Source: Planctomycetota bacterium
GTDB taxonomy: Bacteria; Planctomycetota; Planctomycetia; Pirellulales; Lacipirellulaceae
Direction of reading: 5' to 3'
Assembly: GCA_029781135.1 (NCBI GenBank)
Contig: JAKOXH010000058.1
Coordinates: forward strand, 1-64,000
Length of the DNA stretch: 64,000 nucleotides
In this document: piece after piece, positions 34,601-41,739 of the stretch
Layout of the letters: each line of letters starts with the position of its first letter
Position numbering within the stretch: position 1 is the first letter of the stretch
Notes under the pieces: model-generated
The model's database searches: none
What the model was told of the DNA's origin: nothing
Seen by the model: only the letters and a program-made list of their open reading frames with translations
Made by a program: the position numbers and the translations under genes

Positions 34601-35132
34601 TTTGATTGAAGATCGGCCGCACGCTCGGGGGCCTGACGTCGTGAGTCCGGCGGCTTCCTTACCGCAAACGCTGGAATCGACACTCGCGGAAGAGGGATTT
34701 GACGTCAAGGAAGCTCGCGAACAACTTGCCCAGTTCTTGGCGGTCCAGAACACGTATCTTTCCACATTTCAAAGTCTTGGAGCACTAGGATTGTTGCTTG
34801 GTACTGTCGGTTTAGCCGTCGTGCAGCTGCGAAGTGTGCTTGAACGGCGTGGTGAGTTGGCGTTGATGCGAGCCGGTGGTTTCCGGTCGCGGCGGCTTGC
34901 TTGGATGGTGGTGTGGGAGAACGCCGTGCTGTTGCTGGGCGGGTTAGCGGTGGGCTGTACGGCGGCGGCCGTAGCCCTGATTCCCCACTGGATGCCGCAC
35001 GCGGCAAGCGTGCCTCGGGCGACGCTGGCGCTTCTGCTCGGGCTGATTGCGGTGGTTGGAATGGTTGCCGGCTGGTTGGCGACGCGCTCGGTGCTGCGGG
35101 CACCGATCATCGGGGCGTTGCGGGGCGACTAG
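31674..35132 (+). CDS. Large FtsX/MacB-type permease with repeat DNA in frame
   Basis: A 1152-residue inner-membrane protein of the ABC permease FtsX class. A helix near residues 15-38 opens it. A large periplasmic segment of about 500 residues follows, then helices near 545-690 (FEALFIGFSFFLIAAAIMLVALLF, ITRLLSREGLIVAAVGATVGIIAG), another cluster near 700-800, and a final FtsX-like set about 1020-1145. Its start follows queE by one base, so it may share its transcript. No ATP-binding partner is adjacent. Two repeats lie inside the frame: a REP-like hairpin coding for residues about 485-501, and a G-rich period-7 array coding for about 672-684 (GGGREQGAGGGGQRKRG). Substrate unknown; lipoprotein or lipid release is a guess. 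Confidence 0.82.
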   Translation: MDAWRFILASLRHYRRIHVAVALGVAVATAVLTGALLVGDSVRGSLRDLTLQRLGKIDSVLVAGHPFRAAFAKELASGKEFQQHFTAAEPALLLTGTLQAGSGQQARRATGVSVIGCETTFWELGQGGPTRPLADDDVALTEPVAKELDAKVGDDLLVRIPVGAAIPADSTLGKKTETAQSRTMKLAAILPAEGLARFGIVPSQQLPRNAFVPLASLQTLMKQPAKANAILVATSDVGRAADKKASQILAKALHPKLEDYGVKVEEVGATKQVVQISADSLVLPDEIVRAVRTAFHGEAQPVVTYLANTVETGEGSKLRKFPYSTIVGVESTAELGPLLDDKGRPINPADDEIVLNRWAADDLGVKIGDTVRVRFYEPESTHGKLREHEPPVSFKLKAVVDLKTADGTPTAAADPKLTPELPGVTDQKSIHDWDLPFELTESIRSKDEDYWNEYRTTPKAFVSLRTAERLWASRWGTTSLMRLPVAASLRDADSHLGETRLRAVEQLQQAIVPSALGMTFLPVKAQGLAASAGTTPFEALFIGFSFFLIAAAIMLVALLFQLGIEQRATELGTLAAIGVGRSRVTRLLSREGLIVAAVGATVGIIAGVFYAWLMIFGLRTWWLAAISTPFIRLHISPQSLVIGWLVGVVVSWLTIWWSIRRLARLPVTRLLGGGREQGAGGGGQRKRGHWSGWRLLLVGLVVVLCAVGIVLQGESQAGAFFGSGAAMLVLLLGEIWHWLRHSRRAGSSTRSFSLVGLSALNTARNPGRSTLTIGLVAAASFLIVAVSAFRLDTGEGGTGGFVYLATSDLPIHYDLNTPEGRLELGFSDAASKQLETWRMFALRVADGENASCLNLYQPSQPRVLGVPQLFIERGGFTFSANEKQYAENPWRALVDDLGLDDAGRPIVPAVLDMSTAIYSLHVSGLGSRLTIRDAADRPITLQVVGLLQNSVLQGNLLVSESNFLKLFPDVAGYRFFLIEDRPHARGPDVVSPAASLPQTLESTLAEEGFDVKEAREQLAQFLAVQNTYLSTFQSLGALGLLLGTVGLAVVQLRSVLERRGELALMRAGGFRSRRLAWMVVWENAVLLLGGLAVGCTAAAVALIPHWMPHAASVPRATLALLLGLIAVVGMVAGWLATRSVLRAPIIGALRGD
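33126..33176. repeat. REP-like hairpin pair inside a coding sequence
   Basis: The left unit 33126-33150 reads GTGGCCGCGTC, TCTCC, GAGACGCGG. The right unit is inverted and ends GGCTAC at 33176. The arms match over 19 bases with one mismatch. The insertion keeps the reading frame of the FtsX-type gene and encodes a short hydrophilic loop. Confidence 0.85.
33688..33726. repeat. Period-7 array inside a coding sequence
   Basis: Five seven-base units: GGGGGCA, GGGAGCA, GGGGGCG, GGGGGCG, GGGGGCA. They sit in the FtsX-type gene, where they encode a Gly/Gln/Arg run between two membrane segments. The reading frame stays open through it. No complementary arm follows. Confidence 0.85.
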
Positions 35133-35187
35133 CTGACGGTGCGGGCGGCGGGTAGAGTAGGGGCGAGAAGTGGTGGCGCGCGCGAAG

Positions 35188-35215
35188 GTAGATTCGGCCT
35201 GGCGGCCGACGCTAA
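35188..35215 (+). repeat. REP-like GTAG unit
   Basis: Reads GTAGATTCGG, then CCTGGCGGCCGACGCTAA: same as 12800-12827 and 36404-36431 with small changes. It lies between the permease and the transporter gene. Confidence 0.8.
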
Positions 35216-35263
35216 TGCGGCGCGACTACTCAACAACAACATTTATCCCAAGTTGACAATTCG

Positions 35264-36310
35264 ATGCGGAATTCACTGCTCTTGTTTGCGGCGATTGCCC
35301 TGACCGTGCTTTGTTGGGGAATGTACGGGCCCACATTGCAAGCGGGGCAACTGGGGATGTCGACGATAGCCGGCGCACCGGCGCGCTTGCGGCCGTTCGT
35401 GTGCGTGGGTTTCGCGTATTTCTTGATCGGTGTGATCGTGCCGTCGCTGTGGCTGCATTTCCGCGGCGAAAAAGGCGAGTGGACGATCTCGGGGCTTATT
35501 TGGAGCTTGGCCGGCGGCGCGCTGGGGGCGCTGGGGGCGCTGGGGATTATCTTGGCGTTTACGTTTGGCGGCAGTCCGATCTACGTGATGCCGCTGGTGT
35601 TCGGCGGCGCACCGGTCGTCAACGCGTTTCTCACAATCTTCCTGGCGGGACGCATGAATGAGATCGGCTCTATGTTTTTAGCTGGCCTCGTGATTGTGAT
35701 TTTGGGTGCGGTGGTCGTGCTGATGGCGGCACCGCATGGTGCGCCACATCCGCCTGCGGCAACTGCCGAGGCGCAAGCTACTCCAGCCCCGGCGTCCACG
35801 CCGGCCCCTGCCAAGGGTGGAATCGGCACGTGGATGCTGCAGGTGCTGTCGATTGCTCTGGCAATCGCCAGTTGGGGCGCGTATGGACCTGTGTTGCACA
35901 AAGGCCAGGCAGCGATGCACCACAGCCGTATGCGGCCGCTGATTTGTGTCGGCCTGGCGTACTTTGTAATCGCGGTGATTGTGCCGTACTTCTTCTTGGG
36001 AGAAATGGGCGAGGCCAGTACGTATCGCAGCTTGGGCACGTTATGGAGTTTGCTGGGTGGTGCGTTTGGCGCGATCGGCGCGTTGGGCATTATTCTGGCG
36101 TTCAACTCGGGCGGAAAGCCGGTGTTCGTGATGCCGCTGGTATTCGGCGGAGCGCCGGTGATCAACACGTTGGTATCGATTGCCAAGACGCACCAATGGA
36201 ATAACGTCAGCCCGTTCTTTTGGGCGGGGTTGATTTTGGTTGTCGCCGGAGCGGCGATGGTGCTGGTTTTGGCGCCGCGTGGCGATGCGGGAGTCGTGGC
36301 CAAAACTTGA
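35264..36310 (+). CDS. DMT-type transporter with an internal duplication
   Basis: A 348-residue membrane protein made of two similar halves. Residues about 1-155 and 190-345 share ordered motifs: WGMYGP and WGAYGP, RPFVCVGFAYFLIGVIVP and RPLICVGLAYFVIAVIVP, GALGALGIILAF and GAIGALGIILAF, and YVMPLVFGGAPVVN and FVMPLVFGGAPVIN. Each half has about five membrane helices. A Pro/Ala/Thr-rich linker (PATPAPASTPAPAKGG) joins them. The fold suggests the drug/metabolite transporter superfamily; the substrate is unknown. A short ATG-led start with weak ribosome-binding sequence is used. It probably forms one transporter from a fused pair. Confidence 0.75.
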   Translation: MRNSLLLFAAIALTVLCWGMYGPTLQAGQLGMSTIAGAPARLRPFVCVGFAYFLIGVIVPSLWLHFRGEKGEWTISGLIWSLAGGALGALGALGIILAFTFGGSPIYVMPLVFGGAPVVNAFLTIFLAGRMNEIGSMFLAGLVIVILGAVVVLMAAPHGAPHPPAATAEAQATPAPASTPAPAKGGIGTWMLQVLSIALAIASWGAYGPVLHKGQAAMHHSRMRPLICVGLAYFVIAVIVPYFFLGEMGEASTYRSLGTLWSLLGGAFGAIGALGIILAFNSGGKPVFVMPLVFGGAPVINTLVSIAKTHQWNNVSPFFWAGLILVVAGAAMVLVLAPRGDAGVVAKT

Positions 36311-36325
36311 ATCGGAGAGGTTGCT

Positions 36326-36431
36326 TTAGCGTCGGCGGCGACGCCGAATTACATGATTGGGCGCCCATTGCGAGACCGTGGATATAGTGGATAGTGTGTA
36401 CAAGTAGATTCGGCCTGGCGGCCGACGCTAA
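36326..36431. repeat. REP-like element pair
   Basis: 36326-36351 reads TTAGCGTCGGCGGCGACGCC, GAATTAC. 36404-36431 reads GTAGATTCGG, CCTGGCGGCCGACGCTAA, which is its inverted counterpart. The pair lies between two convergent genes. Confidence 0.8.
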
Positions 36432-36438
36432 ATTGCCC

Positions 36439-37719
36439 TTACTTGTACGTTAGCGCTTTGTCGCTGATATCCTTGCGGCACCAGCCGCCGCTGAAGCGGA
36501 TGCATTTCACCGCGGTGTAGGCCTGCAGCTTGGCGGCTGAGATGCTGGTACCTAACGCTGTCACGCCGAAGACGCGGCCGCCATCGGTGACGACCTGGCT
36601 ATCCTTCAGCTTCGTGCCGGCGTGGAAGACCTTCACGTCGGGCACTTTCGCCGCTTCCTCGAGGCCGCGAACGGCATGGCCGCGTTCGTAGTTGCCCGGG
36701 TATCCTTCGCTCGCCATGACAACGCACACGGCCGGTCGTGGATCCCATTGCGGCGGGGCAATTTCATCGAGCCGGCCATCGACCGTGGCTTCCAACAAAT
36801 CGACCAAGTCGCTCTGCAAACGCATCAACAAGGGTTGGCACTCCGGATCGCCGAACCGCACGTTGTACTCGAGCACTCTTACGCCCTGGTTGGTGATCAT
36901 GAGGCCGGCGTACAGGATGCCGCGGAACGGTCGGCGCGAGCGTTTCATTTGATGCACGGTCGGAACGAGGATCCGCTCCTCGACGCTCGCGAGCATTTGC
37001 TCGGTGACAAGTGGCGTGGGGCAGTACGCGCCCATGCCGCCAGTGTTCGGGCCGCGATCGCCGTCGTGGGCACGTTTGTGATCTTGGCAGGCGGGCATCG
37101 CGATAATCGTGTGGCCATCGGTAATGGCCAGCACGCTCGCTTCCTGGCCGTGCAGCCGCTCTTCGATCACGATTTGGTTGCCGGCATCGCCAAATTCCTT
37201 TTGCACACCAATGCGTTCCACGGCATGGAGTGCTTGCTCGCGGTTATCGCAAACGATGACGCCCTTGCCGGCGGCGAGGCCATCGGCTTTTACGACAACG
37301 GGCGTGTCGTCACGCTCGGTGAGGTACACGGTTGCGGCTTTGGCATCGCGGAAGACGCGATAGTCGGCCGTGGCGACATCGGCGTGGCGAAGCAGGCTCT
37401 TGCAGAAGACCTTGCTGGTTTCAAGTTCCGAAGCGGCCTTCGATGGGCCAAACGCCTTCAGGCCTTCCTTTTGGAAGGCATCCACCAGACCGGCACCGAG
37501 CGCCGCCTCGGGGCCGACGACCGTGAGGCCGATTTGGTTTTGCTTGGCAAAGGCCAGGAGACGCTTGACGTCGGTGGCGGGGATGTCGACGTTTTCGGCG
37601 TCGAGTGCCGTGCCGGCATTGCCCGGCGCGGTAAAGACCCGATCCGCGCGGCTGCTTTGCCCGAGTTTCCAAGCTAAAGCGTGTTCGCGGCCGCCATTTC
37701 CAACGACGAGAATGTTCAT
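36439..37719 (-). CDS. purD: Phosphoribosylamine-glycine ligase PurD
   Basis: A 426-residue cytoplasmic enzyme that joins glycine to phosphoribosylamine in purine synthesis. The start at ATG 37719 gives MNILVVGNGGREHALAWKL, the family's N-terminus. The ATP-grasp core follows: VVGPEAALGAGLVD, KADGLAAGKGVIVCD, and GPNTGGMGAYCPTPLV. The C-terminal domain ends near EAAKVPDVKVFHAGTK. Length and motifs agree with known PurD. The gene is monocistronic here, and no further purine gene is in view. Confidence 0.96.
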   Translation of the reverse strand: MNILVVGNGGREHALAWKLGQSSRADRVFTAPGNAGTALDAENVDIPATDVKRLLAFAKQNQIGLTVVGPEAALGAGLVDAFQKEGLKAFGPSKAASELETSKVFCKSLLRHADVATADYRVFRDAKAATVYLTERDDTPVVVKADGLAAGKGVIVCDNREQALHAVERIGVQKEFGDAGNQIVIEERLHGQEASVLAITDGHTIIAMPACQDHKRAHDGDRGPNTGGMGAYCPTPLVTEQMLASVEERILVPTVHQMKRSRRPFRGILYAGLMITNQGVRVLEYNVRFGDPECQPLLMRLQSDLVDLLEATVDGRLDEIAPPQWDPRPAVCVVMASEGYPGNYERGHAVRGLEEAAKVPDVKVFHAGTKLKDSQVVTDGGRVFGVTALGTSISAAKLQAYTAVKCIRFSGGWCRKDISDKALTYK

Positions 37720-38215
37720 GATCGATGAATTCAATGCATTGAGGCGGGTGAATTGCCCGCTGGGAGTTTTGAGGTAGGCACTTGTCTCAGTTTCGGCGCG
37801 CTGGAGCCTGCGGTCAATTGAGTGAATGTCTCCAGGCAACTATGGAGTCCTTGGCCGGTTGCTCTATTCGGCGTTGGAAGTGCTGCCGAGAGCGGGGATT
37901 TGACCTTTACGGCATTCCATTCGCTGCTCAAAATGATAGATTCCGCTTGAAATGGTGGTCGGGTTCTGGGCAGCGGTTGACAAGCGATTGTGCGATATTT
38001 ACATATTAGAAAGAAGTTTGTGAGAAAAATCACAATCCCCTGGTCTGACCGGCCCCGCGCTTCCTATAACCTGTTGCAGCGTTACGGATTTTCGGATCCA
38101 GGCGGGCCCGTCGCGAGCCTCAATCGCGGCTGCGGACGCACAATTTGCGCCTGCTCTTCTCCTGTCAAGATTGCGTGATGGACGAGGTACGCGGTCTAGG
38201 CCCAAGGTTGAGACG
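37720..38215. other. Upstream region of the respiratory locus
   Basis: A 496-base gap with no gene. It contains TTGACA at 37977-37982, described separately, and holds the divergent starts of purD (left) and the Rieske gene (right). The leader from the predicted promoter would be about 200 bases; I see no riboswitch consensus in it. Confidence 0.5.
37977..38005 (+). promoter_or_regulatory. Candidate promoter of the respiratory locus
   Basis: A consensus -35 TTGACA at 37977-37982 stands 17 bases before TACATA (38000-38005), which matches the -10 consensus only in part. It reads toward the Rieske gene, the first of a same-strand run of about 22 kb. Confidence 0.4.
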
Positions 38216-39268
38216 ATGGCTGACAAGAAACTAAGTGTCGCAGAGATTTTGGCCGCCGCGCGCAAGGCCGATAAGACTGGCGGCGGAGCCGAAGCGCCCG
38301 CCGCGCCGGCTGTCGAGGCAGCAGCTCCCGTTGAAAAACCAGCGGCCTCCGCGAAGCCAACTGCAGCACCGGCAAAGAAGCCTGCGGCCGGTGGTGCTCG
38401 CCTGAGTGTTGCTGAGATGATGGCAATGGCCCGCGGCCAGAAGGCGGGCGGCGAGGCAGCGGCACCGGCCGCGCCCGCGAAACCTGCGGCAAAACCGGCC
38501 GCGCCCGCGGCGAAAGCGGCACCCGCCAAGAAGGAAGCGCCGGCCGCTAAGGCTGAGCCGGTCGATACACAGAGCATTCTTTCGGCAGCACGAAAGGCGA
38601 CGAAGCCGGGGCCGATGACCAAGGCCGAGGCGCAGGCGAAGGCGGCACCAGTTGCGGCCGATACGAAGAAGGCCAAGGCCAAGGAAGCGATCGTCGTGCC
38701 GCCGATGCCGGTGAAGCCGGACTATGCCAAGCCGACGGCAGCGAAAGCCACCAAGCAGCAAGTTGTTGAGCGGCGCGCGTTCTTGTTTGGCATGTCGGCG
38801 TTGGCGGTTGGTTTCAGCGCGCTGAGTGCGACGGCGGCCGCTTGGACGCTGGGTACGGTGCGCTTCATGTTCCCCAACATTCTGCGAGAGCCGCCCAGCC
38901 GGTTCAGTGTGGGCACGACGGACAAGTTCCCTGCGGGCCAGGTCGAAGAGCGGTTCAAGGCTCAATTCGGCGTGTGGATCGTGAACACCGAATACAACGG
39001 CCAGCAGCAGATCGTGGCGCTCAAATCGGTCTGCACGCACTTAGGCTGCACGCCGAATTGGCTTGAGGCGGAGCAAAAGTTCAAATGCCCGTGCCACGGG
39101 AGCGGTTTTTATAAAGACGGCATCAACTTCGAAGGCCCGGCCCCGCGGCCACTCGAACGCTATGCCATCGGCATCGGGAGCGATGGTTCGATCGAAGTCG
39201 ACAAGAGCCGCACGTTCCAGGAAGAAATGGGCCAATGGAACGACCCGGCGTGTTTCATACCGGTATAG
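38216..39268 (+). CDS. qcrA: Rieske iron-sulfur protein with repeat-rich N-terminal extension
   Basis: A 350-residue subunit of a cytochrome bc-type complex. Residues 1-175 are unusual: Ala/Lys/Pro-rich, with three related segments (LSVAEILAAARKADK, LSVAEMMAMARGQK, TQSILSAARKATK). A membrane helix lies near residues 183-207 (FLFGMSALAVGFSALSATAAAW) after a short RRAF. The Rieske domain follows. Cys273, His275 and Cys278 (CTHLGC) and Cys291, Cys293 and His294 (CPCHGS) give all cluster ligands plus the disulfide. It would carry electrons from quinol to cytochrome c on the periplasmic side. Upstream ATG starts are possible, but 38216 gives the repeat region from its beginning. Confidence 0.9.
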   Translation: MADKKLSVAEILAAARKADKTGGGAEAPAAPAVEAAAPVEKPAASAKPTAAPAKKPAAGGARLSVAEMMAMARGQKAGGEAAAPAAPAKPAAKPAAPAAKAAPAKKEAPAAKAEPVDTQSILSAARKATKPGPMTKAEAQAKAAPVAADTKKAKAKEAIVVPPMPVKPDYAKPTAAKATKQQVVERRAFLFGMSALAVGFSALSATAAAWTLGTVRFMFPNILREPPSRFSVGTTDKFPAGQVEERFKAQFGVWIVNTEYNGQQQIVALKSVCTHLGCTPNWLEAEQKFKCPCHGSGFYKDGINFEGPAPRPLERYAIGIGSDGSIEVDKSRTFQEEMGQWNDPACFIPV

Positions 39269-39357
39269 TCGCCGAGGATGTGACGCGGCTGTCCATCGGC
39301 AGTGTTAGTGTTATTGTGGTGAATTTCTGCAACGCGAACTTCAAGAGTTGAAACGAC

Positions 39358-40131
39358 ATGCCTGGACTAGGCGAAATCATTACGGAATCGCAGATTTGGA
39401 AAAGCATCTTCAGGCATCCGATGCCGGTGGACCGCCGCAACCGGATTGTCGTGATGCTCACCAACTTCTTCTTGCATCTACATCCGGTTTCGATCAAGAA
39501 GCAGGGCATCGCGCTCTCGTACACCTGGTGTATGGGTGGCGTGACGTTTTTCTTGTTTTTGGTGGAAACCGTTACCGGCGTGCTGTTGATGTTCTACTAT
39601 CGCCCCACGCTCGAGTGGGCGTACAACGATATCCTCGCCCTGCGTGATATTTATTCACTCGGCATCATGCGCGAAATCCATCGCTGGGGCGCCCACGCGA
39701 TGGTGATTACGGTGTGGCTGCACATGTATCGTGTATTTCTCACGGGCAGCTACAAGCCGCCGCGCGAGTTTAATTGGGTGATCGGCGTGATCCTGCTATT
39801 GCTCACGCTGCTGCTTTCGTTCACGGGATACTTGTTGCCGTGGGACCAGTTGGCGGTGTGGGCTATCACGGTCGGTTCGAACATGGCCCGGGCGACTCCG
39901 ATTCTGGGGCACGAAGGGCCGGGGCATCAGTTGTTGACGTTGGGCTATCCCATGATCACGAGCGGTTCCGACGCACGGTTTGCGCTATTAGGTGCGCGCA
40001 ACGTGGGTGAGGAAACGCTCAACCGGTTCTACATTTTGCACTGTATCGCGATTCCGCTAGGAGTTTCGTTGTTGTTGGCAATTCACTTCTGGCGGGTACG
40101 CAAAGACGGCGGTATCAGCGGGCCGCTGTAG
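39358..40131 (+). CDS. qcrB: Cytochrome b, N-terminal half (haem b subunit)
   Basis: A 257-residue membrane protein with four main helices and the four haem-ligand His pattern of cytochrome b/b6: [16 protein letters not shown], and later [11 protein letters not shown] and [24 protein letters not shown] is the quinol-oxidation-site loop. It is the haem-carrying half of a split cytochrome b, as in b6-type complexes, with the other half encoded by the gene downstream. It is located in the inner membrane. The ATG at 39358 follows a short intergenic stretch after the Rieske gene. Confidence 0.95.
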   Translation: MPGLGEIITESQIWKSIFRHPMPVDRRNRIVVMLTNFFLHLHPVSIKKQGIALSYTWCMGGVTFFLFLVETVTGVLLMFYYRPTLEWAYNDILALRDIYSLGIMREIHRWGAHAMVITVWLHMYRVFLTGSYKPPREFNWVIGVILLLLTLLLSFTGYLLPWDQLAVWAITVGSNMARATPILGHEGPGHQLLTLGYPMITSGSDARFALLGARNVGEETLNRFYILHCIAIPLGVSLLLAIHFWRVRKDGGISGPL

Positions 40132-40141
40132 TGTTGAGATA

Positions 40142-40216
40142 TTAGCGTCGGCGGCGACGACGAATATCCAAGTACGACGTTTACCAAACAAATTCGGCCT
40201 TGCGGCCGACGCTAAA
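40142..40216. repeat. REP-like pair between the cytochrome b genes
   Basis: 40142-40165 reads TTAGCGTCGGCGGCGACGAC, GAAT. 40190-40216 reads AATTCGGCCTTGCGGCCGAC, GCTAA, in inverted relation. It interrupts the qcrB-qcrC operon. Confidence 0.75.
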
Positions 40217-40244
40217 ATTGGCGCGAAGTGGCGCTCAGGACAGC

Positions 40245-41651
40245 ATGCACGGAATTTCACCTCAGCAGTTTGCCGAGACGGTTTCTTCCTTCCTCGTGCC
40301 GTTTTACGTTGCCCTGGCGGCGATGAACGGCATCGCGGCGCTGCTGATGTGGAAGAAATTCGGTCCGGTCACGTATTTTCGTGTGTTCGGCGTACCGATC
40401 ACCAACGCCCTGGTTTGGACGTTCGTAGCGCTGGGGTTCATGGTGCTCGCCTCGATGTGTGCGGGCGCCAACATGAATATGATGCCGCAGATGCCGCAGT
40501 CGTTTCGCGATGCGGTCAACGAGCGAACGGGGCCGGTTATCTACACGTTGGGCACGACAGCGCTACTCATCATTTTGTTTGTCTTCCGCGCGTGGTTCGT
40601 GCGGCCGGCGGTCGCCTGGACGATCTGGAATTTGATGCTGCTGTTTCTCGGCCTCTCGATGCCGGACTCGAACTTCTTCTCGATCGTCGCGAAGCCGGAC
40701 AACGTGCCGATTGTCGCGCTGGTGTTCTTGCTGGCGTTTTTCACGTGGCTGGCAACGTACCGGGCCGTGGAGAATGACCGCCGGATGGACGCGGGCGAGC
40801 CGCCGCTGGAAAAACTCGACGATGAAAAAGTGCTCGTGTGGCCAGACCTGGTCTACATCGAGATGATCTGCATGATTGCCCTCACGGCGCTGCTCATTTT
40901 TTGGGCTGTGTGGTTGCAGGCGCCGCTGGAAGAGCCGGCGAGCAGCGTGAAGACGCCCAATCCATCGAAGGCACCATGGTACTTCCTCGGTTTGCAGGAA
41001 ATGCTCGTGTACTACGATCCCTGGATGGCGGGCGTCGTGCTGCCGAGCCTGATCGTCGTAGGATTAATGGCCATTCCTTACATCGACTTCAACAAGCAGG
41101 GGAATGGCTACTACACGATCAAGCAGCGGAAGTTCGCGTACATCATGTTCCAGCTTGGGTTCTTGGAGCTGTGGGTGACACTCATCGTGCTGGGGACGCT
41201 GCTGCGCGGACCGAACTGGAACTTCTTCGGGCCGTACGAGTTTTGGGACGCACACAAAGTCGAAGCGCTCAACAACGTCAACCTTTCGGACTACTTCTGG
41301 CAATGGTGGTTGGGCAAGAGTTTGCCGGCCGTTCCGCAACTGCAGCCGATTATCGATTACACCCCAACGTGGATTTCAAGTTGGTTGCAACCGATTCTAC
41401 AGTTTGTCGGCATCCTGCTTACTCGTGAACTACCTGGCACGCTGTTGTTGCTCGGCTACTTCATCGCATTGCCGCCGATGATGGCCCTCACGGTATTCCG
41501 CAAGTTTTACCAACGAATGGGATTCATACGCTACATGGTGATGGCCAACTTGCTACTGTTCATGGCGTCGCTGCCGATCAAGATGGTGTTGCGTTGGTCG
41601 TTCAACCTGAAGTATTTGATTGCGATCCCGGAGTATTTTTTCAATTTCTAG
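40245..41651 (+). CDS. qcrC: Cytochrome b C-terminal half, subunit IV-like
   Basis: A 468-residue membrane protein. I chose the ATG at 40245 with AGGA 7-10 bases before it. It is longer than the usual subunit IV of about 160-250 residues because an extra N-terminal region of about 210 residues with five or more helices precedes it. The subunit IV-like part holds NPSKAPWYFLGLQEMLVYY (the KAPWY form of the quinol-site motif) and about four more helices. It completes the quinol-oxidation site with QcrB. The stop codon TAG is formed by the first bases of a repeat array. The extra helices are of unknown origin; a bc-complex accessory role is likely. Confidence 0.88.
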   Translation: MHGISPQQFAETVSSFLVPFYVALAAMNGIAALLMWKKFGPVTYFRVFGVPITNALVWTFVALGFMVLASMCAGANMNMMPQMPQSFRDAVNERTGPVIYTLGTTALLIILFVFRAWFVRPAVAWTIWNLMLLFLGLSMPDSNFFSIVAKPDNVPIVALVFLLAFFTWLATYRAVENDRRMDAGEPPLEKLDDEKVLVWPDLVYIEMICMIALTALLIFWAVWLQAPLEEPASSVKTPNPSKAPWYFLGLQEMLVYYDPWMAGVVLPSLIVVGLMAIPYIDFNKQGNGYYTIKQRKFAYIMFQLGFLELWVTLIVLGTLLRGPNWNFFGPYEFWDAHKVEALNNVNLSDYFWQWWLGKSLPAVPQLQPIIDYTPTWISSWLQPILQFVGILLTRELPGTLLLLGYFIALPPMMALTVFRKFYQRMGFIRYMVMANLLLFMASLPIKMVLRWSFNLKYLIAIPEYFFNF

Positions 41652-41734
41652 CTGTTAGCTGTTAGCCGTTAGCTGTTAGCCGGAATGGGTAGCAGAAGTA
41701 TGGCTCAACGCTAATAGCTAATAGCTAATAGCTT
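41649..41734. repeat. Period-7 inverted array starting in a stop codon
   Basis: The first unit TAGCTGT includes the TAG stop of qcrC. The left arm is AGCTGTT, AGCTGTT, AGCCGTT, AGCTGTT, AGCC. The right arm 41709-41734 is GCTAATA, GCTAATA, GCTAATA. It ends 5 bases before the ATG of the multihaem gene. Confidence 0.9.
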
Positions 41735-41739
41735 CTTCC

